Below are positions 1-7,733 of a DNA stretch of 17,849 nt, piece by piece. Positions within the stretch are counted from its first letter, which is position 1, and every line of letters begins with the position of its first letter. Made by a program: the position numbers and the translations under genes. The notes under the pieces were generated by a model. The model was not told the origin of the DNA, did no database searches, and was given only the letters and a program-made list of their open reading frames with translations. Source of the DNA: an uncultured Clostridium sp. (GTDB lineage Bacteria; Bacillota; Clostridia; Lachnospirales; Lachnospiraceae); the NCBI GenBank assembly GCA_900540335.1, contig UQFC01000052.1:1-17849 (forward strand), given 5' to 3'.

Positions 1-113
1 ACAGTAATGCCATACAGATATTCGAACGGGACATCGTAAGCGGTTTGCTGAAGAAGACGGGAGAAGAAATAAAAATGGACAAGCCGGTATGTATTCAGTT
101 TGCTGGAGAATAG
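1..113 (+). CDS. C-terminal end of an unidentified protein (5' truncated by window edge)
   Basis: Frame 3 is open from the window edge to a TAG at 111-113, giving about 36 codons that end in VCIQFAGE. The other two forward frames hit stops almost at once, so this is probably the tail of a gene that begins outside the window. I do not recognise the family from so short a piece, which is mixed charged and hydrophobic with no motif. The next promoter lies 40 bases downstream, so it is probably a separate transcription unit from the genes that follow. Confidence 0.4.
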   Translation, partial: SNAIQIFERDIVSGLLKKTGEEIKMDKPVCIQFAGE

Positions 114-152
114 TAAAGAATGAATAGTTTTCTGTAAAATAGGATAAAACAG

Positions 153-181
153 TTGTCAATACAGACTAAAAAGCTTATATT
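153..181 (+). promoter_or_regulatory. Sigma-A type promoter for the 77-codon ORF and epimerase gene
   Basis: A -35 box TTGTCA (153-158) and a -10 box TATATT (176-181) are separated by exactly 17 bases, in AT-rich DNA. The predicted transcript would start near 188, about 30 bases before the first ORF. Read by eye from consensus; no mapped start is available. Confidence 0.5.
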
Positions 182-217
182 TGAAAAACCTCTTAAATCA
201 ACAAAAAAATAAAAGGT

Positions 218-451
218 ATGAATAATAAAAAGATTGGAAAAGAGACAGATGAGGAAGTTCTGATACAAACTGCTTTATCAAAATATGGCAGAAGAGCTTA
301 TGATACCTCTATTGCTGAAGGGCATTGTGTTTCTGTCCTTCGCGGAAACAGCATCCTTTTGGTAGATTCAAGTGGGATCAGAAAAAAAATAGCGACCGTT
401 AAGCAAGCTAAGACTAAAATTACCCAACGGAAATTCAGTTTAAAAAAATAA
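218..451 (+). CDS. Small basic hypothetical protein, 77 aa
   Basis: This ORF sits behind a good promoter and ends 19 bases before the epimerase start, so the two would share one transcript. The product is Lys-rich at both ends, with a central stretch (about residues 32-57) of alternating hydrophobic residues that suggests a small beta-rich core. It has no signal peptide or membrane segment. I do not recognise a family; the layout (charged start, GHxVSV-like strand, basic tail) vaguely resembles small uncharacterised proteins common in gut Clostridia, which is an impression only. A weakness is the ribosome site: AAAAGG lies just one base before the ATG, and no other in-frame ATG exists. Base composition is more AT-rich than the neighbouring genes. 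It may be real, or a chance ORF in a leader. Confidence 0.5.
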   Translation: MNNKKIGKETDEEVLIQTALSKYGRRAYDTSIAEGHCVSVLRGNSILLVDSSGIRKKIATVKQAKTKITQRKFSLKK

Positions 452-470
452 AATGAAAAGGAGAATAAAC

Positions 471-1352
471 ATGATTATTACTATCCACGATTCCAAAACA
501 ACCGCTTCCATCGACACCCTCGGCGCTCAGCTGATTTCCATGAAGGATGCCGGTGGAAAGGAACATATCTGGCAGAGAGATCCTGCTGTCTGGTCCCGCT
601 GCTCTCCCCTTCTGTTTCCCGCTGTAGGAAACTGCCGTAACGGAAAAACGCTTTTTGATGGTGTGTGGTATGAGATGCCAAAACATGGTTTTTGCGCAAC
701 TTCTGAATTTTCTGTTTCCGATCAGTCCGAAACTCATGCCACATTCCAGCTTACAGCCAACAAAAATACACTACGGTTCTATCCATATTACTTCATCCTT
801 ACCCTGACCTACCGCCTGAATAACGGAGTACTTTCCATGGATTATTCCGTAAAAAATATCGGTGACAGCCGCATGGTATACTGTATCGGCGCTCATCCAG
901 GCTTTGTATGCCCGCTTGAGGAAGGAGAATCCTTTGAAGATTATCGGTTAGAGTTTGAACAGACAGAAAATACCGCTTCCATGCCTTACAACCCAGAACG
1001 AATGGAATTTAATGCAGAGAGCACTCGCTTTCATCTGGAAAACACCCGTTTTCTGCCCTTAGACTACGAGTTATTCCATAATGACGCTGTTTATTTTGAC
1101 GAAATCCGTTCCAGAAAGGTTTCCGTAGTAAATCCATCTACTGGAAAAGGAATCGAAGTTGATTATGCCGGCTTTGAAACTGTGGCATTCTGGACTCCTT
1201 ACGAGTCTCAGGCTCCTTTCGTCTGCGTAGAGCCCTGGAACGGTTCTGCCATCCGTTCTGACGAGGACGATGAGTTTGCACACCGCCACCACGTTCAGTC
1301 TCTGAATCCACAGGAGGAAAAAAGCTACCATCTGGGCATCCGGATCTTGTAA
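471..1352 (+). CDS. Aldose 1-epimerase (mutarotase) family protein, LacX-like
   Basis: The product should be a cytosolic galactose-mutarotase-fold enzyme interconverting alpha and beta anomers of a sugar or sugar phosphate. I start it at 471 (293 aa): AAAGGAG lies 7 bases before this ATG, whereas the upstream in-frame ATG at 453 would precede the ribosome site. Family marks are the PAVGN segment near residue 50, KHGF with His72, the AHPGF motif with His142 (the usual acid), and VCVEPW with Glu254 (the usual base), so the catalytic set looks intact. Length suits the COG2017 LacX-like branch rather than GalM proper (about 340-350 aa). There are no sugar-catabolic neighbours, so the substrate is unknown. 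It ends at a strong hairpin terminator shared with the convergent flavoprotein gene. Confidence 0.9.
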   Translation: MIITIHDSKTTASIDTLGAQLISMKDAGGKEHIWQRDPAVWSRCSPLLFPAVGNCRNGKTLFDGVWYEMPKHGFCATSEFSVSDQSETHATFQLTANKNTLRFYPYYFILTLTYRLNNGVLSMDYSVKNIGDSRMVYCIGAHPGFVCPLEEGESFEDYRLEFEQTENTASMPYNPERMEFNAESTRFHLENTRFLPLDYELFHNDAVYFDEIRSRKVSVVNPSTGKGIEVDYAGFETVAFWTPYESQAPFVCVEPWNGSAIRSDEDDEFAHRHHVQSLNPQEEKSYHLGIRIL

Positions 1353-1356
1353 TTCT

Positions 1357-1396
1357 AAAAAGAGGAAATGCAGCCCCAACCGCATTTCCTCTTTTT
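1357..1396. terminator. Bidirectional intrinsic terminator
   Basis: Two perfectly complementary 15-base arms (1357-1371 and 1382-1396) enclose a 10-base loop. The stem starts with AAAAA and ends with TTTTT, so it can work on both strands. It sits in the 48 bases between two convergent genes, the epimerase (ends 1352) and the flavoprotein (ends 1401). Confidence 0.9.
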
Positions 1397-1400
1397 CAAT

Positions 1401-2300
1401 TTAGTTCATGGCTGCGTAGACAGCAGCCATTGTGCCGTCAGCCACTGCCGTAGATACCTGACGCACACCCTTTACTCGAATATCACCGGCTGCATACACC
1501 CCGGGAATCTCCGTTTCCATTCGTTCATTTACTGGAATAAATCCATTTTCCAGCTTCAGCTGCCTGTATAATTCTGTATTGGGAACTGTTCCCGCGTATA
1601 CAAAAATTCCACAGCCCGGATCTTCTATGGTTTCAATTGCTCCAGTTCTCTCATCGGCAATTTCCAAAGCTTCCACCCGTTCTGTACCATAAACTCCATG
1701 AAGTCTTGAATTCAATCTTACAATTATGTTCGGACACTTTTCTGCCTTTTCTCGAAATTCTGCAATGCATCCCAGCCCGTCTTCAAAATGAATAATCGTC
1801 ACCTGGCTGGCTGATTTTGACAGATACAGCGCCTCCTTTACAGCACCATCAGATCCTCCCACTACATATACATGCTTTCCTGCGTAGGCATCGCGATCCT
1901 TTGCTGCATTCATGGTCATTCCTTTTCCACGGAGTTCCTTTTCTCCAGGGATTCCCAGCATTCTGGGAGATGTGCCTGCAGCAATAATCACCTTTTCCGC
2001 CTGATATACGCCTCGTTCCGTAGTAACCGTCTTTGTTTTCCCTTTCAGCTCCACCTCAATGACTGTTTCTAGTTTAAACTCCACGCCTGCATCCATGGCC
2101 TGCTTTTTCATTCTTTCTGCAAAGGTTTTTCCTGTTTCTCCTTCTGTAATTCCGGCATAATGGGTTACTGTCGAAACCTTTCCAATCAGCCCTCCAATGG
2201 CCTGCTTTTCCAGTATCAAAGTTTTCTTTCCTCTGCTTACAGAATAAATTCCAGCACTGATACCTGCGGGACCTGCTCCGATAATGATTACATCATACAT
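1401..2300 (-). CDS. Thioredoxin-reductase-like FAD/NAD(P) oxidoreductase lacking the CxxC
   Basis: The 299 aa protein has the TrxB fold: an N-terminal FAD motif GAGPAG (residues 8-13), a second nucleotide-binding motif GGSDGA (148-153), and a C-terminal FAD segment AAGDIR. It is full family length (TrxB about 310 aa). Lined up with E. coli TrxB, whose active site reads CATC, this protein has N131-A-A-K134, so both redox cysteines are gone and no disulfide shuttle is possible. The HRRDGF stretch that holds the NADPH phosphate reads HFEDGL, which argues for NADH or for lost NADPH preference. It therefore probably reduces something other than thioredoxin, perhaps a ferredoxin/flavodoxin-type or small-molecule acceptor; this is inference. 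It is divergent from a LysR regulator, with its own promoter. AGGAGG lies 9 bases before the ATG. Confidence 0.88.
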   Translation of the reverse strand: MYDVIIIGAGPAGISAGIYSVSRGKKTLILEKQAIGGLIGKVSTVTHYAGITEGETGKTFAERMKKQAMDAGVEFKLETVIEVELKGKTKTVTTERGVYQAEKVIIAAGTSPRMLGIPGEKELRGKGMTMNAAKDRDAYAGKHVYVVGGSDGAVKEALYLSKSASQVTIIHFEDGLGCIAEFREKAEKCPNIIVRLNSRLHGVYGTERVEALEIADERTGAIETIEDPGCGIFVYAGTVPNTELYRQLKLENGFIPVNERMETEIPGVYAAGDIRVKGVRQVSTAVADGTMAAVYAAMN

Positions 2301-2373
2301 AGCCTTGCTCCTCCTAACCTTCTTGTTCTCTTCCCCAGCCGTCTCCGGCCTGTCTCTTGTTTCCTTCCTCTAT

Positions 2374-2402
2374 AATATAGATCTGTTTTGTCATTTTGTA
2401 AA
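2374..2402 (-). promoter_or_regulatory. Promoter of the TrxR-like gene
   Basis: On the minus strand, TTTACA (2397-2402) and TATATT (2374-2379) are 17 bases apart. The predicted start is near 2367, giving a leader of about 65 bases. It lies back to back with the LysR promoter at 2413-2441. Confidence 0.6.
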
Positions 2403-2412
2403 ATTATGTATA

Positions 2413-2441
2413 TTGATTATATAATAAATTTATATTATGAT
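2413..2441 (+). promoter_or_regulatory. Promoter of the first LysR gene, with an internal palindrome
   Basis: TTGATT (2413-2418) and TATGAT (2436-2441) are 17 bases apart. The perfect palindrome ATAAATTTAT (2424-2433) fills the spacer, a position fitting the autorepression common for LysR regulators. The DNA is very AT-rich, so the palindrome may be chance. Confidence 0.55.
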
Positions 2442-2472
2442 ATAAATATCCTGTTCTTGGAGGTGTCAAACT

Positions 2473-3351
2473 ATGATTGATTTTCGTATGAAAACATTTT
2501 TAGCTGTGTGTGAATGTATGAACTTTACTCGGGCGGCTCAGATGTTGAATCTGACACAGCCTGCTGTTTCCCAGCATATCCGCTATCTGGAGGAGCAATA
2601 TGATACACCTTTATTTATCCGTGAGAAAAAGAAACTCTATCTGACAGACGCCGGGCAGATTCTGAAGGACTCTCTAGAAACTCTGCAAAGCGATGATCAT
2701 CGGATGAAAATCAGGATGCAGCAAAGTATGGCAGGAAAAAAGGGACTGACCTTTGGCGTTACTATGACAATAGGAGAATACGCTGTTATTCCCTCCCTTG
2801 CCCGCTTTTTAAAAGCCCATCCACAATGGGAGATCCATATCTGCTACGGCAATACTCAGACACTTCTTTCTCGCCTTCGGGAAGGAACTCTTGATTTTGC
2901 TATTGTTGAGGGGTATTTTAGGGAAGATCTTTACACTACACGAATTCTCCAAAAGGAACCCTTTATCGGCGTTGCCTCCAGCAAACATATTTTTCAAAAA
3001 CCTGTTTCCTGCCTGCGGGATCTGACAGGCGAGCGTCTTCTTCTGAGAGAACACGGTTCCGGAACGCGAGCCATTCTTACGAAAATCCTGGCCCTCAACA
3101 ACCTGTCTGCAGAAGATTTTTCCCATATTATCGAAATAGAAAATATTCATGCCATCGTTTCTCTGCTACGGGAGGACTGCGGAATTTCATTTTTGTACCA
3201 GTCTGCTGTCAAAAAAGAACTGGAAGACAAAACCCTTATAGAAATTCCTTTATCTGATTTTAAAATCGCACACGATTTTTCATTTATCTGGAATAAAGAC
3301 AGTATTTTTTCTGCTCAGTACGAAGCAATTTTCCAGGAATTACAGAAATAA
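2473..3351 (+). CDS. LysR-family transcriptional regulator (first of a tandem pair)
   Basis: The 292 aa protein has standard LysR architecture: an N-terminal winged helix-turn-helix (about residues 1-60, core AAQMLNLTQPAVSQHIRYLE), a linker helix, and a C-terminal periplasmic-binding-like effector domain from about residue 90. The GTLDFAIVEG stretch is typical of the CysL/CbbR-like branch. GGAGGTG lies 7 bases before the ATG. It is divergent from the TrxR-like flavoprotein gene, the usual arrangement for a LysR regulator and its target, so control of that gene is the first guess. A second LysR gene follows 39 bases downstream. The inducer cannot be told from sequence. Confidence 0.93.
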   Translation: MIDFRMKTFLAVCECMNFTRAAQMLNLTQPAVSQHIRYLEEQYDTPLFIREKKKLYLTDAGQILKDSLETLQSDDHRMKIRMQQSMAGKKGLTFGVTMTIGEYAVIPSLARFLKAHPQWEIHICYGNTQTLLSRLREGTLDFAIVEGYFREDLYTTRILQKEPFIGVASSKHIFQKPVSCLRDLTGERLLLREHGSGTRAILTKILALNNLSAEDFSHIIEIENIHAIVSLLREDCGISFLYQSAVKKELEDKTLIEIPLSDFKIAHDFSFIWNKDSIFSAQYEAIFQELQK

Positions 3352-3390
3352 AAAAAGACATGCGCCAGAAAGGAGCAGAAAGGAATCGTT

Positions 3391-4293
3391 ATGACACTAA
3401 GAACTATCCGAATATTTGTGACAATTGCCGAAGAGAAGACCATGCATGCAGCGGCAAAAAAACTGTATATCTCCCAGCCATCTGTCAGTCAGGCAATTTC
3501 CGAGCTGGAAAAAGAATACCATGTACAGCTGTTTGAGCGGCTTTCTCAGAGGCTTTACATTACTGCGGCCGGGGAAAAGCTTTTAGCCTATGCCTATCGT
3601 TTGCTCAGAACCTACGAAGATATGGAACAGCTTCTGATTTCCCAGGGAACCTACCAATGTCTGCGGCTGGGAGCCAGCGTATCGGTAGGTACCTGCCTGA
3701 TTCCGGAACTCGCCGGTCAGCTGAAAATCAGACACCCTGACATAGATCTTCAGGTTACAGTCAACAATACCAGCCGAATCGAGCAAATGCTTCTGGAAAG
3801 CCAGCTGGATGCAGGTATTGTAGAAGGCACCATTGTAAATCCAGACCTGCTCTGCACAAGGGTATGCGAAGATGAACTTTTAATTGTTGCTCCGCCAAAT
3901 CATCCTCTGGCCAGCCAGCTCTGTATTCCCATAGAGCGACTGGCCGGAGAAACCTTTATTTCCCGGGAATCCGGAAGCAACGATCGCAATCAGTTTGAGC
4001 AGTTTCTTCAAAGCCACCATATTCCTTTGACAAAAAGCTGGACCTGCACCAACACCCAGGCAATTATCAATGCTGTTTTAGCCGGACATGGGCTTGCTAT
4101 TCTCTCCAGAATGCTGGTTGAACCGTATCTGAAGGAGAAGAAACTGACTGCCCTTTCTCTGGAGCAGGTTCATATCCGCCGGGATATCCGGCTGGTCTAT
4201 CACAAAGACAAGCTGCTTTCTCCGGAAATGGAAGGTTTGGCCAAGCTGTGCCGCCTCTCACTCTGCTCTGTTATCGGAGAGCCTGTCTCCTGA
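3391..4293 (+). CDS. LysR-family transcriptional regulator (second of a tandem pair)
   Basis: This 300 aa protein has an N-terminal helix-turn-helix (core AAKKLYISQPSVSQAISELE, about residues 18-39) and a LysR effector domain. An AAAGGA ribosome site lies 6 bases before the ATG. No promoter is evident in the 39-base gap after the first LysR gene, so the two are probably cotranscribed. Its stop is 14 bases from the stop of the convergent CHR transporter gene, with no clear terminator between them. The two LysR proteins are alike in layout but clearly diverged, so they look like distinct regulators rather than a recent duplication. Likely targets are the flavoprotein and/or the transporter pair; this is inference from position only. 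Confidence 0.93.
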   Translation: MTLRTIRIFVTIAEEKTMHAAAKKLYISQPSVSQAISELEKEYHVQLFERLSQRLYITAAGEKLLAYAYRLLRTYEDMEQLLISQGTYQCLRLGASVSVGTCLIPELAGQLKIRHPDIDLQVTVNNTSRIEQMLLESQLDAGIVEGTIVNPDLLCTRVCEDELLIVAPPNHPLASQLCIPIERLAGETFISRESGSNDRNQFEQFLQSHHIPLTKSWTCTNTQAIINAVLAGHGLAILSRMLVEPYLKEKKLTALSLEQVHIRRDIRLVYHKDKLLSPEMEGLAKLCRLSLCSVIGEPVS

Positions 4294-4307
4294 CAGCTGT
4301 ACTCTCT

Positions 4308-4892
4308 TTACAGGAAAAGGCCTCCTATCAGATAGGCCGCCGTTCCCACAACTCCGGAACCGAAGATAATCTGAATGGCTCCCACCTTTTCCCGGAACCG
4401 GCGAAGCAAAAACAGACCTCCTGCAAAAAGAACCAGCTCCACGATTTTCAGATTTTCTGCCTGAAGACCAGATAGCCCAGAGTCAAACAAAGCCAGTAAA
4501 AGAATGGAAAAACCTGCAGAGCCAATCAGGGCCACTACAGCCGGCCGCATAGCGGCCAGAACCGTCTGTACGCCAGAAAAGGAACGATATTTGTAATAAA
4601 AATATGCCAGCGTCAGGCAAATGAAAAAGGATGGAAGGATACATCCCAGAGTACATAAAATTGCTCCGCCCAGTCCGCCCAGTCTTGTTCCCACAAAGGT
4701 GGAAGAATTAATGGACACTGGCCCGGGAGTCATTTCTGCAATGGTAATCAAATCCGTAAACTCTTCCATAGACATCAACCTGTGAATATTTACAATCTGA
4801 GCCTGAATCAGAGGAATCGCAGCATATCCTCCTCCAACGGAAAACAGACCTACCTGAATAAAGGCAAAAAACAGTTTAACAAGCATATTCAC
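4308..4892 (-). CDS. CHR-family (chromate-type) transporter, second half of a split pair
   Basis: This 194 aa integral membrane protein is about half the size of full-length ChrA. It carries the family marks GLFSVGGGYAAIPL near the N-terminus and AEMTPGPVSINSSTFVG after it, followed by several hydrophobic segments. Its start is a GTG at 4892 with GGGAGG 8 bases upstream; the ATG two codons later is poorly spaced. It overlaps the upstream CHR gene by 17 bases, so translation is probably coupled. Short CHR proteins usually occur as adjacent pairs that together form one transporter. In proteobacteria such pairs export chromate, but in anaerobic Firmicutes the substrate is generally unproven, so chromate is only a family label here. 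Confidence 0.88.
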   Translation of the reverse strand: MNMLVKLFFAFIQVGLFSVGGGYAAIPLIQAQIVNIHRLMSMEEFTDLITIAEMTPGPVSINSSTFVGTRLGGLGGAILCTLGCILPSFFICLTLAYFYYKYRSFSGVQTVLAAMRPAVVALIGSAGFSILLLALFDSGLSGLQAENLKIVELVLFAGGLFLLRRFREKVGAIQIIFGSGVVGTAAYLIGGLFL

Positions 4893-5484
4893 GTTTTTTT
4901 CCTCCCTTCACTGACGCTGCATTCCACCATGCTTGAAATATGCCCACACCCAGACAAATGAGAATCACTGTCATAGCGCTGATATTCAGAAAGCAGGTTG
5001 TCACAAAAGCTGCACTCATAAGACCCGTATAAAAAACAGAACCCATATCCCACACATTATTTGCCAGATTCCAGGCAACATCTGCAATCACCGCCGCCAC
5101 ACCGGCCCGCATCACCTGAAGGGCCAAAGCAAGGTAGGCATTGGTGCGAAATTCTGTGTAAAATACACAGATCAGGGAAATAATTGCCATCGGCGGAATA
5201 ATTGTTCCAAGAACTGCAGCCAAAGCACCTGTCACTCCACAGATCCGGTATCCAATAATCACTGAGGCATTTACCGGAAGCGGACCTGGCGCGGATTGAG
5301 TAATGGCTGTAATATCCAGCATTTCTGCTTCATCCAGCCACCCCAGTTCCTCAACAAACTTCCTTTTCATCAGAGATACAATCACAAACCCGCCTCCAAA
5401 AGTACAGGCGCTTAACACAAACATAGCCCGGAACAGTGTCCACAGCTTTCCGGGCTTTGTTTCTTTCCATACTTGCTTATTCAT
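4876..5484 (-). CDS. CHR-family (chromate-type) transporter, first half of a split pair
   Basis: This 202 aa membrane protein is the first gene of the pair. Visible marks are CTFGGGFVIVSL (about residues 27-38) and AITQSAPGPLPVNAS (about 59-73), then four or so hydrophobic stretches and a short basic tail ending in KKREYAC. TCCTCC on the plus strand (GGAGGA in the message) lies 7 bases before the ATG. The 17-base overlap with the second half, and the complementary FGGG/PGP signatures in both, support one heteromeric transporter. A consensus-like promoter lies 51 bases upstream of the start codon. The pair is convergent with the two LysR genes and directly downstream of dhaM, from which read-through is possible because no clear terminator is visible. 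Confidence 0.88.
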   Translation of the reverse strand: MNKQVWKETKPGKLWTLFRAMFVLSACTFGGGFVIVSLMKRKFVEELGWLDEAEMLDITAITQSAPGPLPVNASVIIGYRICGVTGALAAVLGTIIPPMAIISLICVFYTEFRTNAYLALALQVMRAGVAAVIADVAWNLANNVWDMGSVFYTGLMSAAFVTTCFLNISAMTVILICLGVGIFQAWWNAASVKGGKKREYAC

Positions 5485-5534
5485 TGGTATTTTCCTCCTT
5501 AAGCTTCACTTTTTCTGTGTTTCTTTCGAAGAAA

Positions 5535-5563
5535 ATCATACCCCAGTTTAAGCAATATGTAAA
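5535..5563 (-). promoter_or_regulatory. Promoter of the CHR transporter pair
   Basis: Minus-strand TTTACA (5558-5563) and TATGAT (5535-5540) are 17 bases apart. The predicted start is near 5528, giving a leader of about 44 bases. Just upstream, the inverted repeat GATAA-N11-TTATC (5585-5605) has the T-N11-A spacing of LysR sites and could bind one of the nearby regulators; the DNA is AT-rich, so this is weak. Confidence 0.6.
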
Positions 5564-5606
5564 ATACCTGTATTTGATTAAACTGATAACAAAATAATTA
5601 TTATCT

Positions 5607-5990
5607 TTATGAGAGCTTTTTCATATCACGAACCTTTTCCAGTTCCTTTAAAATATCGTCGAAACTCATTCCTCCTGCTGCATTAACAGCTGCCACAACA
5701 GCCCCCTCTACCAGAGGGCAGTCTGCCATTGCCAGTTTCTGCCCTTCCAGAGATTCGAGAACCATCTCGGCAGTCATTACTGCGCTTCCCAGATCCATCA
5801 GCAGGATCACTCCGTCCTCGGAATATACCTCATTGACAGCCTCCAGAATCCGCTCAAAGCTGGTTCCAAAGCTCCCGTCCTCCAGGCCGCCTGCGGCGGC
5901 CATGGGAACATCCGGAGCCATCATTTTTGCCAGGTCAACGACGCCCTCAGCCAGCTTTCCGCTGTGAGAAACGATTACAAATCCAACCAT
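5607..5990 (-). CDS. dhaM: DhaM, PTS-type phosphotransfer subunit of dihydroxyacetone kinase
   Basis: DhaM accepts phosphate from HPr and passes it to the ADP bound in DhaL, so that the kinase runs on phosphoenolpyruvate rather than free ATP. The 127 aa protein is a single EIIA-mannose-type domain: VIVSHSGKLAEG carries the phosphorylated His9, and LLMDLGSAVMTAEMVLE is the conserved DLGS stretch. It lacks the HPr and EI-like domains fused to E. coli DhaM, as is usual in Firmicutes, so it depends on the general PTS. It is the last gene of the glycerol cluster, 15 bases after dhaL, with a GGAGAGG-type ribosome site. No clear terminator follows before the CHR promoter. Confidence 0.95.
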   Translation of the reverse strand: MVGFVIVSHSGKLAEGVVDLAKMMAPDVPMAAAGGLEDGSFGTSFERILEAVNEVYSEDGVILLMDLGSAVMTAEMVLESLEGQKLAMADCPLVEGAVVAAVNAAGGMSFDDILKELEKVRDMKKLS

Positions 5991-6005
5991 CCTGTCCTCT
6001 CCTTC

Positions 6006-6632
6006 CTATCCCAGAGTGTCTTTTACTGTTTCCAGCATAAAGGAAAAGGATGTGGCTCCCGGATCCTGATGACCAAGTCCACGCTCTCCCACATAGCTGG
6101 CGCGGCCCTTGGTTGCCACCAGATCTTTTGTATGTTCTGCTCCGGCCCAGGATGCTTTGCAGCCTGCCTCCAGAACGCCATGGCTGTCCATTCCGTCTGC
6201 AGCCGCCTGCTTCATGGCATCAAGAGCAGGAACCATGGCATCCAGCATGGTTGCTTCCTCCACTGTTGCCTTTCCTCTCTGCTTTACTGCCTCCACAGCA
6301 GCCTCCACAGCAACGAGAAAATCATTCATATCCATCTCCGTTTTCCCGTTTAAAGCCATACCCATTTTCATAAAAGCAGAACCGTAAAGAGGACCGGATG
6401 CACCGCCAACCTTAGAAACCAGAGCCATTCCTGCTGTTTTCAGAATCGTTCCAATATCCTTATCTTCCATAGATGGCAGCTTATTCTCTACTTCCTGAAA
6501 ACCTCTGGCCAGATTGATCCCGTGATCACTGTCACCGATGGGCTGATCCAGCTCTGTGAGATATTCCTTTTCTGCTTCGATTTTTTCTCCGATTTTCTTT
6601 AAAACCAAAAGCACCATTTTGTTATCTGCCAT
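6006..6632 (-). CDS. dhaL: DhaL, ADP-binding subunit of dihydroxyacetone kinase
   Basis: DhaL holds tightly bound ADP/ATP that is rephosphorylated by DhaM, and transfers the phosphate to dihydroxyacetone held by DhaK. I start it at 6632 (208 aa, MADNKMV), where GGAGGA lies 7 bases upstream; the longer reading frame runs back into dhaK and has no ribosome site. The Mg-nucleotide aspartates are present in DQPIGDSDHG (D29, D34, D36), and the GGASGPLYG loop is intact. Length matches E. coli DhaL (about 210 aa). It starts 19 bases after dhaK ends and is followed 15 bases later by dhaM, a standard K-L-M order. Confidence 0.96.
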   Translation of the reverse strand: MADNKMVLLVLKKIGEKIEAEKEYLTELDQPIGDSDHGINLARGFQEVENKLPSMEDKDIGTILKTAGMALVSKVGGASGPLYGSAFMKMGMALNGKTEMDMNDFLVAVEAAVEAVKQRGKATVEEATMLDAMVPALDAMKQAAADGMDSHGVLEAGCKASWAGAEHTKDLVATKGRASYVGERGLGHQDPGATSFSFMLETVKDTLG

Positions 6633-6651
6633 TGTTCTTTCCTCCTGCTTC

Positions 6652-7641
6652 CTATTCTTTCCAGGCCGGTGTATCTGCCTCTGCATCCAGAAGCTGTTTC
6701 ATCTCCTCATCCAGCTTCAGCAGAGAAATGGAAAAGCCCTGCATCTCGATGGAGGTCATGTACTCACCTACCAGCGTGCGATATACGCGGATTCCTTTTT
6801 CTGCAAGAACATCTGCCACATGATTGTTGATAATAAACAGTTCCATTAAAGGAGTCGCTCCGGAGCCATTGATCATCACAGCCACCTCGCTGCCGGAATA
6901 ATCCAGATCCCCGAAAATCTTCTCCAGAAGCAGATCCACAATCTCATCTGCCGGTCTCATTTCCTCCTTGTGTGTACCCGGTTCCCCGTGAATGCCGATT
7001 CCAACCTCCATCTCATTTTCAGACAGCTCGAATCCGGGTTTTCCTGCTGCCGGAACCGTACACGGAGCAATCGCTGCACCCATGGTCCGCACATTATCAA
7101 TAACCTTCTGGGCTACGGCCTGCACCTGATCCAGATCAGCGCCTGTCTCAGCCAGAGCGCCTGCGATCTTGTGAACAAAAACAGTTCCTGCAACGCCTCT
7201 TCTTCCAACCGTATAAAGGCTTCCGTCTACAGCAACATCATCATTGGTTACTACGTGCTTGACAGAAATTCCTTCCATCTCTGCCATTTCCGCTGCCATC
7301 TCAAAGTTCATAACGTCGCCGGTATAGTTTTTTACTACCATCAGCACGCCCTTGTCCGTCGCAATGGCCTTAATGCCTTCCAGAATCTGATCCGGGGTCG
7401 GAGAAGTAAATACTGCACCTGCAACTGCCGCATCCAGCATACCGCGTCCCACAAATCCGCCGTGTGCCGGTTCATGGCCGCTTCCGCCTCCGCTGATCAG
7501 CGCAACCTTTCCTTCTTTTTTCTCAGCACGAACGACTACATTTCCACACTCCAGCTTTCTAAGATGTTTTGGATAAGCCTTTACCATACCCTGAATCATC
7601 TGATCCTCTACCTGGTCAACGCCATTGATAAATTTCTTCAT
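6652..7641 (-). CDS. dhaK: DhaK, dihydroxyacetone-binding subunit of dihydroxyacetone kinase
   Basis: DhaK binds dihydroxyacetone covalently through a hemiaminal to histidine and presents it for phosphorylation to dihydroxyacetone phosphate. I start it at 7641 (329 aa, MKKFINGVDQ), with AAGGAG 8 bases upstream; the frame stays open further back but without a ribosome site. The substrate-site residues are all visible: GGGSGHEPAHGGFVG with His56, KNYTGDV with Asp109, and GIGIHGEPG with His218, at the same numbering as the E. coli protein. It is therefore a catalytic DhaK rather than a degenerate regulator-type homologue. A 92-base gap with no obvious promoter or hairpin separates it from the Cys-repeat protein gene upstream. 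Confidence 0.96.
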   Translation of the reverse strand: MKKFINGVDQVEDQMIQGMVKAYPKHLRKLECGNVVVRAEKKEGKVALISGGGSGHEPAHGGFVGRGMLDAAVAGAVFTSPTPDQILEGIKAIATDKGVLMVVKNYTGDVMNFEMAAEMAEMEGISVKHVVTNDDVAVDGSLYTVGRRGVAGTVFVHKIAGALAETGADLDQVQAVAQKVIDNVRTMGAAIAPCTVPAAGKPGFELSENEMEVGIGIHGEPGTHKEEMRPADEIVDLLLEKIFGDLDYSGSEVAVMINGSGATPLMELFIINNHVADVLAEKGIRVYRTLVGEYMTSIEMQGFSISLLKLDEEMKQLLDAEADTPAWKE

Positions 7642-7733
7642 CCTGAAATCTCCTTTCGCTCCGCTTATTGTGCCTGCCCGTTCTCTAGGCTTTTTCTTTT
7701 GATTTTTCCTTCCCCGCAGTTTCTCTTTTCTTT

